Positions 16,376 through 25,400 of a stretch of DNA of 64,000 nt are shown piece by piece. This stretch comes from Paenibacillus sp. NAIST15-1 (GTDB lineage: Bacteria > Bacillota > Bacilli > Paenibacillales > Paenibacillaceae), in the NCBI RefSeq assembly GCF_001894745.1, contig NZ_BBYF01000008.1:176179-240178 (forward strand), written 5' to 3'. The notes under the pieces are model-generated. The model was not told the DNA's origin. It ran no database searches and worked only from the letters and a program-made list of their open reading frames with translations. The position numbers and the translations under genes are program-made. Within the stretch, counting starts at the first letter, position 1; each line of letters starts with the position of its first letter.

Positions 16376-16395
16376 TACAATGGTTATGTCTCTTT
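16345..16395 (-). terminator. Terminator hairpin in MFS leader (attenuator candidate)
   Basis: Perfect 14-bp arms (AAAGAGACATAACC and its complement) with a 23-nt loop, followed on the minus strand by five T. It lies about 20-70 nt downstream of the predicted transcription start and upstream of the strong ribosome site for the pump gene. A smaller CATAAC-C-GTTATG repeat (16352-16364) shares one arm and could form a competing structure. Such leaders control several Gram-positive antibiotic-resistance genes. Confidence 0.6.
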
Positions 16396-16420
16396 GTCGT
16401 CCTAGATAGTTGCTACGACT

Positions 16421-16449
16421 ATTATATTCACGGCAATCATTTATGTCAA
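16421..16449 (-). promoter_or_regulatory. Perfect consensus sigma-A promoter for MFS/MGT unit
   Basis: On the minus strand TTGACA (16449-16444), 17-nt spacer, TATAAT (16426-16421). It drives the leader hairpin and then the pump and glycosyltransferase genes. Confidence 0.85.
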
Positions 16450-16489
16450 TACCTGTAAATTTGAATATTCACTTAGCTGGAGCTGCAGA

Positions 16490-17137
16490 TTACCATCTGA
16501 TCCACAGGTTTCCCTTCCAAGTCGGGATATTCGCCCAGCGCTTTCCTTTTGCATCATATTTCACTGTACGCACGGTTACCGTCTGCGGCTTCAATTCTCC
16601 AACCTTCTTGCCATCAATGGCTTGATAGAGTGGAGTTATTGCTGTTAACTTGACACGCTGGCTTTGTTCTGGATTTAGTATCCATGCTTTGCCTTGATAA
16701 CTATTGATCTGATACCAGGTAAATCCGGACTCATCAATTTGCTCATTGATAATAGGAAGTGTCTGCGCTGCAAGATTGCCCGTCTGCTTGCCGTTGGGTA
16801 TGTTATATATGGTTGTATTGGGGCCGACTGCAACGAGTTTGGAGTAGGCATTCGGGTCTTTCATCCACGCTGTACCCATCCATGTAAACACTCGATACCA
16901 AGTCGTATTGTGCTCATCCTTCGATGCTGCTTCAATTGAAATCACCTGGGGCTCCAAGAGGCCTACTATTTTACCGCTGATTGAATCATAGAGAGTCGTG
17001 TTTTGTTTCAGGTCTATCGACACGATTTCTGTCGTAACAACTCCAGTTGTATCTGCTGCTTGTGCGGCAAATGCTCCTGTTGCAGCTATCGTACTGAACG
17101 TCAAAGTCATAGCCATCACTGCCACTAATTTCTTCAT
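16490..17137 (-). CDS. Secreted protein with three SH3-like repeats
   Basis: A 215-residue exported protein. A signal peptide (MKKLVAVMAMTLTFSTIAAT, then an AFA-AQA cleavage region) is followed by three tandem repeats of about 55-60 residues. Each starts with a TLYDS/TIYNI/PLYQA type strand and ends in an aromatic GxxW motif (MGTAWMKDP, YQGKAWILNP, WKGNLWIRW). These look like bacterial SH3 domains that bind cell wall. No catalytic domain is present. ATG 17137 follows GAGAGGAG. Likely a cell-wall-associated binding protein of unknown target. Confidence 0.8.
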   Translation of the reverse strand: MKKLVAVMAMTLTFSTIAATGAFAAQAADTTGVVTTEIVSIDLKQNTTLYDSISGKIVGLLEPQVISIEAASKDEHNTTWYRVFTWMGTAWMKDPNAYSKLVAVGPNTTIYNIPNGKQTGNLAAQTLPIINEQIDESGFTWYQINSYQGKAWILNPEQSQRVKLTAITPLYQAIDGKKVGELKPQTVTVRTVKYDAKGKRWANIPTWKGNLWIRW

Positions 17138-17334
17138 TATTGAATTCTCCTCTCTCATGGTTATACAATGGTATGGTTTACTGCTAAGGTGAACATTCCG
17201 ATTACTGGTTACTGGACTTGTTGTCAGATACCCACTTTTATGTTAGGCCTTCTCGAGGATATTGAAGTTTGCGATGAGGACATGAAGGTATCATTTATAG
17301 GTGACATAAGGAATGTTCCCCCGCCTTGTTTAGT

Positions 17335-17351
17335 ATGTAACCGGTTTACAT
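17335..17351. promoter_or_regulatory. Short inverted repeat, possible operator
   Basis: ATGTAA-CCGGT-TTACAT, 6-bp arms, 36 nt before the start of the membrane-anchored protein gene. Symmetry suggests a repressor site; nothing identifies the factor. Confidence 0.3.
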
Positions 17352-17386
17352 GGTAGTGAAACAATATTTTGGAAGGAATGATAAGA

Positions 17387-17959
17387 GTGAAGACATTGTG
17401 GAAATGGCTGCGCCGTGGATTGTTGACGGTCATCGTATTGTTTATTCTGCTTGCTGGAGCGGCGTATTTTTACATTCAACCGACTACGGTATTAGGCTGG
17501 CCTCCTCAAGTGGATGTGTCCTTGTCTGAACGTTTGGAGCAAATCGTACACAATCGTTCTCTTACGATACAATTTAGCGAAGAAGAGATTAATGGACTGG
17601 TATCCAAGCATATGCAGGAGACAGAACCTTATCGCTCGTTGAAGGAAAAGTGGAATATTAGTGGGATGAAGACAGAGCTTGCGAACAATGAATTGGAAGC
17701 AACGATTCAATTGGAGCCTATCTCTTATGTTCAAGCAGAGCTCAAGATTACATTCCAATTGGAGTGGGATGATAGCAGTCAATCGGTACGTATAGTGCCG
17801 ACTGATGCTCGCGTGAAGGACATTTCAATCCCTCTCTCATGGCTGTCACTGCAGACGAAGGAATTTTCCTTATCGTCAGAACTGCCGCATTTAGTTAAAG
17901 TAAAAGAAGTGAAGTTCTTAGAGGATGGCTGGAAGTTCCGCTTTGGGCTGAAGCTTTAG
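17387..17959 (+). CDS. Membrane-anchored YpmS-like protein
   Basis: A 190-residue protein with one N-terminal transmembrane helix (about residues 10-32) and an extracytoplasmic beta-rich domain with a segment QFSEEEINGLVSKHM. The layout matches the B. subtilis YpmS (DUF2140) type of anchored protein of unknown function. GTG 17387 was chosen because GGAAGGA lies 9 nt upstream. The gene stands between the secreted SH3 protein (opposite strand) and a MarR regulator. Confidence 0.65.
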   Translation: MKTLWKWLRRGLLTVIVLFILLAGAAYFYIQPTTVLGWPPQVDVSLSERLEQIVHNRSLTIQFSEEEINGLVSKHMQETEPYRSLKEKWNISGMKTELANNELEATIQLEPISYVQAELKITFQLEWDDSSQSVRIVPTDARVKDISIPLSWLSLQTKEFSLSSELPHLVKVKEVKFLEDGWKFRFGLKL

Positions 17960-18050
17960 TACGGAGTAAGATAAGCCTATTTGATGCCGATTGCTAGGTT
18001 CATGTTAGGGTAAGTGTGTTAGATAGGACGATAGAAAAGGACGTGACAGT

Positions 18051-18506
18051 TTGCCTAATCGTGAACAACTGCTCCAATTGCAGATGAATTTCCGCTCTAT
18101 GCTGCGTGGGATGCGCACCCAATGGGATCGGCATTTGGAACTGCATAATCTCAATGTAAATATGACTCAATTTGCAGTACTGAATCTTCTATTTCGCAAT
18201 GGGGCAATGAAAGTAACAGATGTAGCGAAGGAGCTTCGCTTGACACCTGGAGCCGTAACGGGCATAACCGATAAGCTCACCTTGCTGCAATATGTTATAC
18301 GCAATCGAGATGCACTTGATCGTCGCATTCATTATTTGGAGCTTACAGAAGCCGGACATGAGAAGGTCAAGGCAGTAGAAATCCAGCGTGAGATTGTGTT
18401 CTCGCGCTTCTTCGAAGGAATTCCGGATGAAGAGTTGCTTCATTTCATACACATCTGTAAGCAAGTCAACCTCAATCTGGATGAAATATCACAAGTTGGG
18501 GAGTAA
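18051..18506 (+). CDS. MarR family transcriptional regulator
   Basis: A 151-residue MarR-type regulator: MTQFAVLNLLFRNGAMKVTDVAKEL, recognition helix TPGAVTGITDKL and wing VIRNRDALDRRIHYLELT. The helices on both sides should form the dimer interface. The start is a TTG after an AAAGGA site. The cystine-type symporter gene begins 74 nt downstream on the same strand without a terminator between, so it may control that transporter. Confidence 0.88.
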   Translation: MPNREQLLQLQMNFRSMLRGMRTQWDRHLELHNLNVNMTQFAVLNLLFRNGAMKVTDVAKELRLTPGAVTGITDKLTLLQYVIRNRDALDRRIHYLELTEAGHEKVKAVEIQREIVFSRFFEGIPDEELLHFIHICKQVNLNLDEISQVGE

Positions 18507-18579
18507 TAATAGCATCACATGATGCTGGATGGAATTATGGACATGAGAATGTCCGCGCCTCCTGCGACCAAGGAGTGAA

Positions 18580-19986
18580 ATGACCGTGAGCAACGGTTGG
18601 TGGTTGATCGTTCATGCTGTTGTTGTGCTTGGACTCCTCTATATGCTGTATGTCATGCAGAAGAGGCATGTGTCCTTTACGAAGCGGGTATTTGCTGGGC
18701 TCGGCTTAGGGATTGTATATGGAGCGATTCTCCAGCAGCTATATGGAGCTGGGCATGATATTGTACGTGTGCTCAACGATTGGGTGTATATCGTGGGTGG
18801 TGGCTATGTACGTCTGCTGCATATGGTCGTCATTCCGCTGATTATCGTATCTATCATTTCCGCGATCTTGCATGTGACGACGAGAACGGGTGTTGGCAGG
18901 ATGAGTGCAGTGATTATAAGCATCCTGATCGCGACGACTGCCGTTGCAGCTGCTGTCGGCATCGCATCTGCGCTGGCCTTCAATTTGTCCGCTGTGAATA
19001 TGGAGGCGGGACAACAAGAGACAGAACGTGGGCAGCACTTGAGTGAACAGGTCGGAGAAGTGCGTGATATGACGATCCCGCAGCAGGTACTGGAGTTCAT
19101 ACCTACGAATCCATTTCTCGATATGACAGAGGGAAGAAGAACTTCTACCATTGCAGTTGTTATTTTCTCTGCCTTTGTTGGAATTGCAGCATTAGGTGTG
19201 GCTAGGAAGAAGCCTGAGCATGGGCGCACGTTCGCCTCTATCATTGATTCGCTACACGCGGTTGTTATGCGGATGGTGACATTGGTGCTTCGATTAACGC
19301 CGTATGGTGTTCTTGCGTTGATGATTCGCGTTGTGTCTACGACAGCACCAGCGGAGATATGGAAGTTAGGCCGATTCGTAATTGCTTCTTACGTTGCACT
19401 GATTGTCATGTTTATCATTCACCTGCTGCTTCTTGGGCTATCGGGGATATCACCTGCACGATACGTGAAGCTCGCAACTCCTGCCTTGGTATTTGCCTTT
19501 ACGTCACGTACAAGTGCAGGTTCTATTCCGATCAATGTGGAGACACAGAGGGATAAACTTGGAGTACCGGAGAGTTTTGCGAATTTTAGTGCGTCGTTCG
19601 GCGCTTCAATGGGGCAGAATGGATGTGCCGGCATATATCCTGCCATGCTGGCCGTTATGATTGCACCTACTGTGGGAATGAATCCGCTCGATCCATGGTT
19701 TATTCTGCAGCTCATAGCGGTAGTTGCGATCAGTTCCTTCGGTGTTGCGGGTGTTGGAGGAGGAGCTACATTTGCCGCACTAATCGTGCTGTCCTCGATG
19801 AATTTGCCGGTTGGCTTGGCGGGACTGTTAATTTCTGTAGAGCCCCTAATTGATATGGGGCGCACCGCGCTAAATGTAAATGGATCCATGCTGGCGGGCG
19901 TATTATCCTCTCGTTGGCTAAGACAGTGGGACAAGGAAGCATTTCTCCGTGGTGAGAGCCGTTCACTTTCCGGGGAAGAATCTTAG
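18580..19986 (+). CDS. tcyP: TcyP-like cystine/dicarboxylate symporter
   Basis: A 468-residue membrane carrier of the dicarboxylate/amino acid:cation symporter family. Hairpin-loop segment FAFTSRTSAGSIP and the following ASFGASMGQNGCAGIYPAML are typical of the L-cystine carrier TcyP. Eight helices plus two re-entrant loops fit the length. ATG 18580 or GTG 18586 can serve as start; GGAG lies close upstream. Cystine uptake would link to the trans-sulfuration enzyme at 5.7 kb only loosely. The unit ends at a clear terminator. Confidence 0.85.
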   Translation: MTVSNGWWLIVHAVVVLGLLYMLYVMQKRHVSFTKRVFAGLGLGIVYGAILQQLYGAGHDIVRVLNDWVYIVGGGYVRLLHMVVIPLIIVSIISAILHVTTRTGVGRMSAVIISILIATTAVAAAVGIASALAFNLSAVNMEAGQQETERGQHLSEQVGEVRDMTIPQQVLEFIPTNPFLDMTEGRRTSTIAVVIFSAFVGIAALGVARKKPEHGRTFASIIDSLHAVVMRMVTLVLRLTPYGVLALMIRVVSTTAPAEIWKLGRFVIASYVALIVMFIIHLLLLGLSGISPARYVKLATPALVFAFTSRTSAGSIPINVETQRDKLGVPESFANFSASFGASMGQNGCAGIYPAMLAVMIAPTVGMNPLDPWFILQLIAVVAISSFGVAGVGGGATFAALIVLSSMNLPVGLAGLLISVEPLIDMGRTALNVNGSMLAGVLSSRWLRQWDKEAFLRGESRSLSGEES

Positions 19987-20024
19987 TTGAATATGATATG
20001 AACGGTTAAGTATTACAAAAGGCT

Positions 20025-20054
20025 AAAGGCTCGTCATACGGACGAGCCTTTTTT
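20025..20054. terminator. Terminator between convergent genes
   Basis: AAAGGCTCGTC and GACGAGCCTTT arms with a 5-nt loop, followed by T6 on the plus strand. It closes tcyP and may also serve the small gene on the opposite strand. Confidence 0.85.
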
Positions 20055-20089
20055 GTTATTCTTGTATGCTGCATAGAGCGATATGGCGA

Positions 20090-20254
20090 TTATGATACTC
20101 GTCTTCCCGTCACAAGGGAGATGATGAACAGAACGAGGAAGATAAAGAACAGTACTTTGGCGATGGATGCTGCTGCTGCTGCGACGATCCCAAAAAAACC
20201 AAACACACCTGCAATTACAGCGATTACTAAAAATATAGCTGACCATGTAAGCAT
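20090..20254 (-). CDS. DUF1328 small membrane protein (YtjA-like)
   Basis: A 54-residue protein found by reading the minus strand. It starts [20 protein letters not shown], continues with an AAAAA-SIAK stretch and ends TGRRVS. Two hydrophobic helices around a small alanine-rich turn and a final short basic tail are the DUF1328/YtjA pattern, often stress induced. An AAGGAGGAAC ribosome site sits 7 nt before the ATG. Its leader contains an 8-bp hairpin (20298-20321). It is divergent from the YtxG-like gene, which has a sigma-B-type promoter. Confidence 0.88.
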   Translation of the reverse strand: MLTWSAIFLVIAVIAGVFGFFGIVAAAAASIAKVLFFIFLVLFIISLVTGRRVS

Positions 20255-20383
20255 AAGCAGTTCCTCCTTGATAGAATGTTACGAAAAAGGTTTGGGCCGA
20301 GCAGCTTGTCTATGCTGCTCGATTGTCGTGGCTTGCATGATGATTACCACAGCGGGAGGACAGCTAAACAATTGGGTATTTTT

Positions 20384-20409
20384 GTTTCACAGTTCTGCTT
20401 TCAGGGTAT
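20384..20409 (+). promoter_or_regulatory. Sigma-B-type promoter before ytxG-like gene
   Basis: GTTTCA, 14-nt spacer, GGGTAT. This matches the B. subtilis sigma-B consensus (GTTTaa-N12-14-GGGtAt) closely. The ytxG homologue in B. subtilis is a sigma-B-dependent general stress gene, and sigB is encoded 8 kb away. Confidence 0.7.
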
Positions 20410-20476
20410 TTATTCATAATTGGTATACGGAAAAATGTGTTATGCTTGGGAATGCGGAGAAAGGCGGTATTCATCT

Positions 20477-21073
20477 ATGTTATTGGAAATTAGTGCATTA
20501 CTTGCAGCAGCAGCGTTTGCGGTGCTGGTGTTCTATCTGATTCAAACACTGCTGTCAGCCAAGCGCTCTCTGGAGCGGGCTGCCGATACCCTTGAGCAAG
20601 TACAGCAGACCGTGAATTTATTGAGTGGCGACTTGCAAGGTGTCGCCAAAAATGCGAATGAACTCTCTCTAGAGCTGTCTGAGCAATTAAAGAAGATGGA
20701 GCCAGTGATGGACTCTGTTCAACATGCCGGTGAAGCCTTGAACGAGATCTCAATCGCTGCGAAGCAGGTATCAGTAGGACTGGTTAAGGGGGTACGTCGA
20801 GCCGCAGGGAGATTTGAACGTAAGCCCACCCCTGATAGACGAGTGTCTAAGGAGCATCAGGCAGCAGCGTCTGCGCCTGTATCAGCACCGCTGCAGGCGG
20901 ATACTGCTGTGATAACACAGGAGCCACTGGGTGAAGCCGAGCATAAGCAAGAACGTGAACAATCACCGCAGGGACAAAGCCATTCCCATTCCACAGCTAG
21001 CCAACAGCAGGATTGGAAGGAATGGGTCGATATTGGGACGAAGCTGTGGCAATTGTGGAGACAGCGCGCATAG
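20477..21073 (+). CDS. ytxG: YtxG-like DUF948 general stress protein
   Basis: A 198-residue protein with one N-terminal transmembrane helix (about residues 3-24), a long coiled coil (about 25-100, ERAADTLEQVQQTVNLLSGD...) and a Gln/Ala/Pro-rich low-complexity tail. This is the DUF948 layout of YtxG, a general stress protein of unknown mechanism. ATG 20477 was chosen as the first start that begins directly before the helix. A sigma-B-type promoter lies about 70 nt upstream. In B. subtilis ytxG and ytxH are adjacent; here the YtxH-like gene lies on the other side of the sigB operon. Confidence 0.8.
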   Translation: MLLEISALLAAAAFAVLVFYLIQTLLSAKRSLERAADTLEQVQQTVNLLSGDLQGVAKNANELSLELSEQLKKMEPVMDSVQHAGEALNEISIAAKQVSVGLVKGVRRAAGRFERKPTPDRRVSKEHQAAASAPVSAPLQADTAVITQEPLGEAEHKQEREQSPQGQSHSHSTASQQQDWKEWVDIGTKLWQLWRQRA

Positions 21074-21078
21074 TGCGG

Positions 21079-21121
21079 GAGAGCCGGTTAACAGTTTGGT
21101 TAACCGGCTCTCGTTTTTTTT
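21079..21121 (+). terminator. Intrinsic terminator
   Basis: Perfect 14-bp stem (GAGAGCCGGTTAAC and complement), 6-nt loop, then T-run. It separates ytxG from the rsb operon. Confidence 0.9.
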
Positions 21122-21245
21122 CACAGGCAAGTAACAAAAAGAGATGATCTTCTTTGGCCTTTTCCGGTATAGTGGTAGTTGGGAATTATGGGGGGCTATG
21201 TCGAAAAGGCACGAACTATATCATAATCGATGAGGGGAGGAGAGT

Positions 21246-22391
21246 ATGATGAACGTTCTCGTCGTTGATGACAATCCGACGAATGTCATGCTCATTCGGG
21301 AAATCCTTCGTAAAGCTGGCTATGACGGAGTGCAGACTGCTTCGTCAGCCCATGAGATGTATCAAGTTCTTGGGATGGATGGGCCTCTTGGGCCTATGTA
21401 TGTACCGGATATTGATCTTATTTTATTGGATATGATGATGCCGGAGATTGATGGACTGGAAGCTTGCAGCACGATCCAACAATACTCTGAGCTTCGGGAC
21501 ATTCCGATTATTATCGTAACGGCGATTGGGGATTCCAATATGCTCGCAGAGGCATTGGATGCGGGTGCGGTTGATTATGTCACGAAGCCGATTAACAGGG
21601 TGGAGCTGCTGGCTCGAATCCGGCTAGCGCTGCGCTTGAAGCGGGAGAAGGATTGGCATAAGGAACGTGATCGCCATATTCGCGATGAATTAAGCTTGGC
21701 CGCGAAGGTGCAGAGCTCTGTGTTGACAGAGCCTTATCAAGATGAACATATTACGATCAAGGCACTATATCAGCCTTCTGAGGAGCTGGCGGGAGATCTG
21801 TATGCTTGGTTCCCGCTGGGCCAAGGCAGATATGGAATTATCATAATCGATGTTATGGGGCACGGCGTATCCTCTGCGCTGCTGTGTATGTTCATTGCTT
21901 CCGTTCTACGGGACGCCGTTATGCAGATCGAACAGCCGGATCTTGTGCTTAAGCGATTGAATACGAAATTCCATCAGCTTCATATGAACGGGAATTTAAT
22001 GCTCTATTATATGACTGCATTATATGTGGTTGTTGATACGAACAAGGGATGCATCCAGTATGCGAACGCAGGACACCCTCCTGGCGTTGTCATGATGGAG
22101 GACGGTGAGCTCATAACCTTGGAATCTACCGGATATCCAGTAGGCATGTTCCCAGAGCTTGAAGTAGAGACCAAAGAAGTAAAATGCGACTCACGTGCTC
22201 GAATTGCAATGTATACGGATGGGTTAATGGAAACGGCAGGCAACAGCGTGGAAGAGGCTATGGAGCGCATTGCCAATATTCTTCGACACGAGAAGACGTT
22301 GCAGAGCAGTTCATGGGACGAGCTGTTTGCACCTGGTTCTGATGAGGACAGTGAGGATGACAAGTGTCTGATTTGGGTGGATGTTCATTGA
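21246..22391 (+). CDS. rsbY: Receiver-PP2C phosphatase, RsbY-like
   Basis: A 381-residue response regulator. The N-terminal receiver (about residues 1-125) has VVDDN, the phospho-acceptor Asp62 in ILLDMMMPEIDG, and the conserved Lys in VTKPI. The C-terminal PP2C/SpoIIE phosphatase domain (about 165-378) has the metal-binding segments AGDLYAW and DVMGHGVSSAL and ends DDKCLIWVDV. In Bacillus cereus RsbY of this design dephosphorylates RsbV-P and so frees sigma-B, activated by the kinase RsbK. Here the RsbK-like gene follows after 20 nt, and rsbV/rsbW/sigB lie in the same direction, supporting that role. Confidence 0.9.
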   Translation: MMNVLVVDDNPTNVMLIREILRKAGYDGVQTASSAHEMYQVLGMDGPLGPMYVPDIDLILLDMMMPEIDGLEACSTIQQYSELRDIPIIIVTAIGDSNMLAEALDAGAVDYVTKPINRVELLARIRLALRLKREKDWHKERDRHIRDELSLAAKVQSSVLTEPYQDEHITIKALYQPSEELAGDLYAWFPLGQGRYGIIIIDVMGHGVSSALLCMFIASVLRDAVMQIEQPDLVLKRLNTKFHQLHMNGNLMLYYMTALYVVVDTNKGCIQYANAGHPPGVVMMEDGELITLESTGYPVGMFPELEVETKEVKCDSRARIAMYTDGLMETAGNSVEEAMERIANILRHEKTLQSSSWDELFAPGSDEDSEDDKCLIWVDVH

Positions 22392-22411
22392 TTTAGAAGG
22401 AGGAGCAGACA

Positions 22412-25400
22412 GTGAAGTTACGCACGAAATTAATCGCTGGCTTCGTTCTGTTCATGCTTATCATATCCGGACTTGGCTGGGTGTCTTATGATCGCATGAG
22501 CAGCTTGCAGCAGGATCTGGATCAGATTTATACGGACAGCTTCCGCAAAGTGGAACTTGCCTTTTTGATTCGGGACGACATGGACAATATCGCCAGCGTG
22601 CTGGTGACCGATATGCTAAACCCGAATGTTAACGGCGAAGAACTGTTGCAAAAAGGGAAGGTTTACCGTGATGATATTGTTAAATCGTTCAGGGAGTTGA
22701 CGGCACAATATTCAACGGCGCAAGAGAAGAAGCTCATCGAGCTGGCGATACGCGATTGGGACAAGTACGACGAATTCGTCAACAAGTCAGTAGAGCTCAC
22801 CACCAAGAATAAATATGAAGAAGCCAACGCATTGCGAAATAAAGAGGGATTGGAATATCAACGCAACTTGAAAAACAGTGTGGCCGATTTGGCCAATCAT
22901 CATGAGATGTCGATTGACAATCAGGTGCTGGAAGCGAAGAAGCATTACGAGCAGTCGATTACTTTGACGGCCGGTATCATGGTGCTGGGGCTTGTCGTTT
23001 CCTGCGCGATTATGTTGTGGGTCATCCCGAGTGTGACACGGAATTTGAATACGATGTCCATCATGATGCGCAGTCTTGCCCGTGGAAGGCTTCGTATTGT
23101 ACGTAAGCTTGAGCCGCATACGAATGATGAGATTGGAGAAGTCATTCAAGTGTTCAAGCGGATGGCAGAAGACTTGGAAGCACGCAAGAAGAATGAGGAA
23201 TTGTATCGGAAGGCTCAAGAAGAGCAGGCATGGATCGATGGAAATGCAGCACGTGTTACAGAGCTTCTGAATGGAGCCGCTACATTGAATCAGGTTGGGC
23301 AGATGTTCATTAGCGAGTTCGTGCCGACACTTGGTGGACAATATGGCGCCCTGTATATTCGAAATGAGACGGATCAACCAGATGTATTCGAACTGTTCGG
23401 TACTTATGCAGCTACTGACGATTTGAAGGCTGAGCGAACAATGGTTGTTGGGAAAGGCCTGCTCGGTCAATGTGTCGTGGATGAGAAGCCAATCATTATA
23501 AGCGACATGAAGGATTGCTCCATTCGAATTGAATCGGGCGTATGTCAATCTCAACCGATTGAGCTTATCTTATTCCCGATTATGTTCGAACGCAGAGTGA
23601 TTGCGGTGTTAGAGATGGCATCATTGACGAAGATGTCACCTGTACAGCATCGACTGCTCGAAAAGCTCGCACAGAAGCTCGGGGTCATCGTGCATACGAT
23701 CTCTGGACGCTTGCGTGTAGAGGAATTGCTGCGTGAGTCACAGGCGCTTACCGAAGAACTGCAATGCCAGTCTGAGGAACTGATGACACAACAGGAAGAA
23801 TTGAAGCGCTCGAACGAGCATCTGGAATCGCACACAGAAGCATTGAAGCGTTCTGAGGAGATGCTCCAGCGTCAACAGGAAGAACTGGAACACTACAATA
23901 CGGAACTGATCGCGAAGACACGTGCGCTGGAAGAACAGATGCTGGCAACCCAAGAGAAGAACGAAGAGCTCGAAGGGGCGCGAACGATATTGGAACGCCA
24001 GACATTGCAGTTGGCCTTGGCTTCGAAGTACAAGTCTGAGTTCCTCGCTAATATGTCTCATGAACTGCGTACTCCGCTTAACAGCCTGCTGGTGCTGTCC
24101 CAATTGCTGGCGGAGAATAAGGAAGGGAACTTGGGACAGAAGCAGGTCGAGTATGCGCGTACGATTAACATGTCCGGTTCGGATCTGCTTAAAATGATTG
24201 ATGAAATCTTGGATTTGTCCAAGATCGACGCAGGCAAGATGCAGTTGAATTTTGAAACTGTCTATTTGAGCGAATTGGCCTCCTTTATGAGCGACAGCTT
24301 TGAGACAATTGCAGAGCAGAAAGGGCTTGAGTTCAAGGTAGAGATAGATCCAGATCTGCCAAGCTCCCTAGTAACTGATGGGCATCGAGTGAAGCAGGTT
24401 GTACGCAATTTGATTGGCAATGCATTTAAATTCACAACGAAGGGCTCAGTAACCCTTCACATTGCGAAGGCGAAGCCGGAGCAATTGCCTTCCCCGCTTC
24501 AGGAAGCGGATGAGCCTTATTTGGCGATACATGTTGTAGATACCGGGATCGGCATTCCGAAAGATAAACAAGATTTGATCTTCGAAGCGTTCCAGCAGTT
24601 GGATGGTACAACTAGCCGAAATTACGGCGGCGCAGGGCTCGGTCTGTCCATCAGCCGAGAGTTGGCAAGACTGCTTGGCGGCAAGCTGCAGCTGGTTAGT
24701 CGAGAGAAGGAAGGCAGTACGTTTACCTTCTTCCTTCCGATGAAGGCGGTAGAGCCTTCATCAATTCCAGTTAACTCCACCGTTGCTTTGTATGAAAAGG
24801 CGATCGCAGAAGCCCAAGCGGCACTAACCGTAGAGGGCGAAGAGGGGCATACATCAGAGGAACGCAGTAAGCTCGTCAAGCCTCATCTGCCGCAGGTATC
24901 TGCGAACCATGAGGGTATGCCTCTTACTGCTTGGGAAGAAGCGTTGCTCAAGGAAGTCGCTGTTTCTGAAGAAGTGGACGGACATAAGTGGCCATTTGGA
25001 GAGAAGAAGCTGCTGATCGTTGAAGATGATGGTCCGCAGCGACAGTCTCTAATTGCCTTAATTGAAGGAGCGGACGTAGCCGTTACCGCGGTCTCTACCG
25101 GGACGGAAGCACTCAAGGTACTCGGGGAAGAGAAGTTCGACGGCATGGTGCTGGATTTGCTGCTTCCTGATATGACAGGTTTTGAATTAATGGATGAAAT
25201 TAGTCACCACTCCCGAATCCGTCGTATCCCGATCATTGTATACACTGGCAAACTGCTGGATGCGAAGGAAGAGACGGAACTGAAAAAGCGTGCACAGAGC
25301 ATCATTATTAAGGATGTGAAGTCTCCTGAACGTCTGCTGCAAGAAACGATGATTCTCTTGAAGCGTTCGGAGGAAGTTCAGCTAAGCGATGAAAAAGAAA

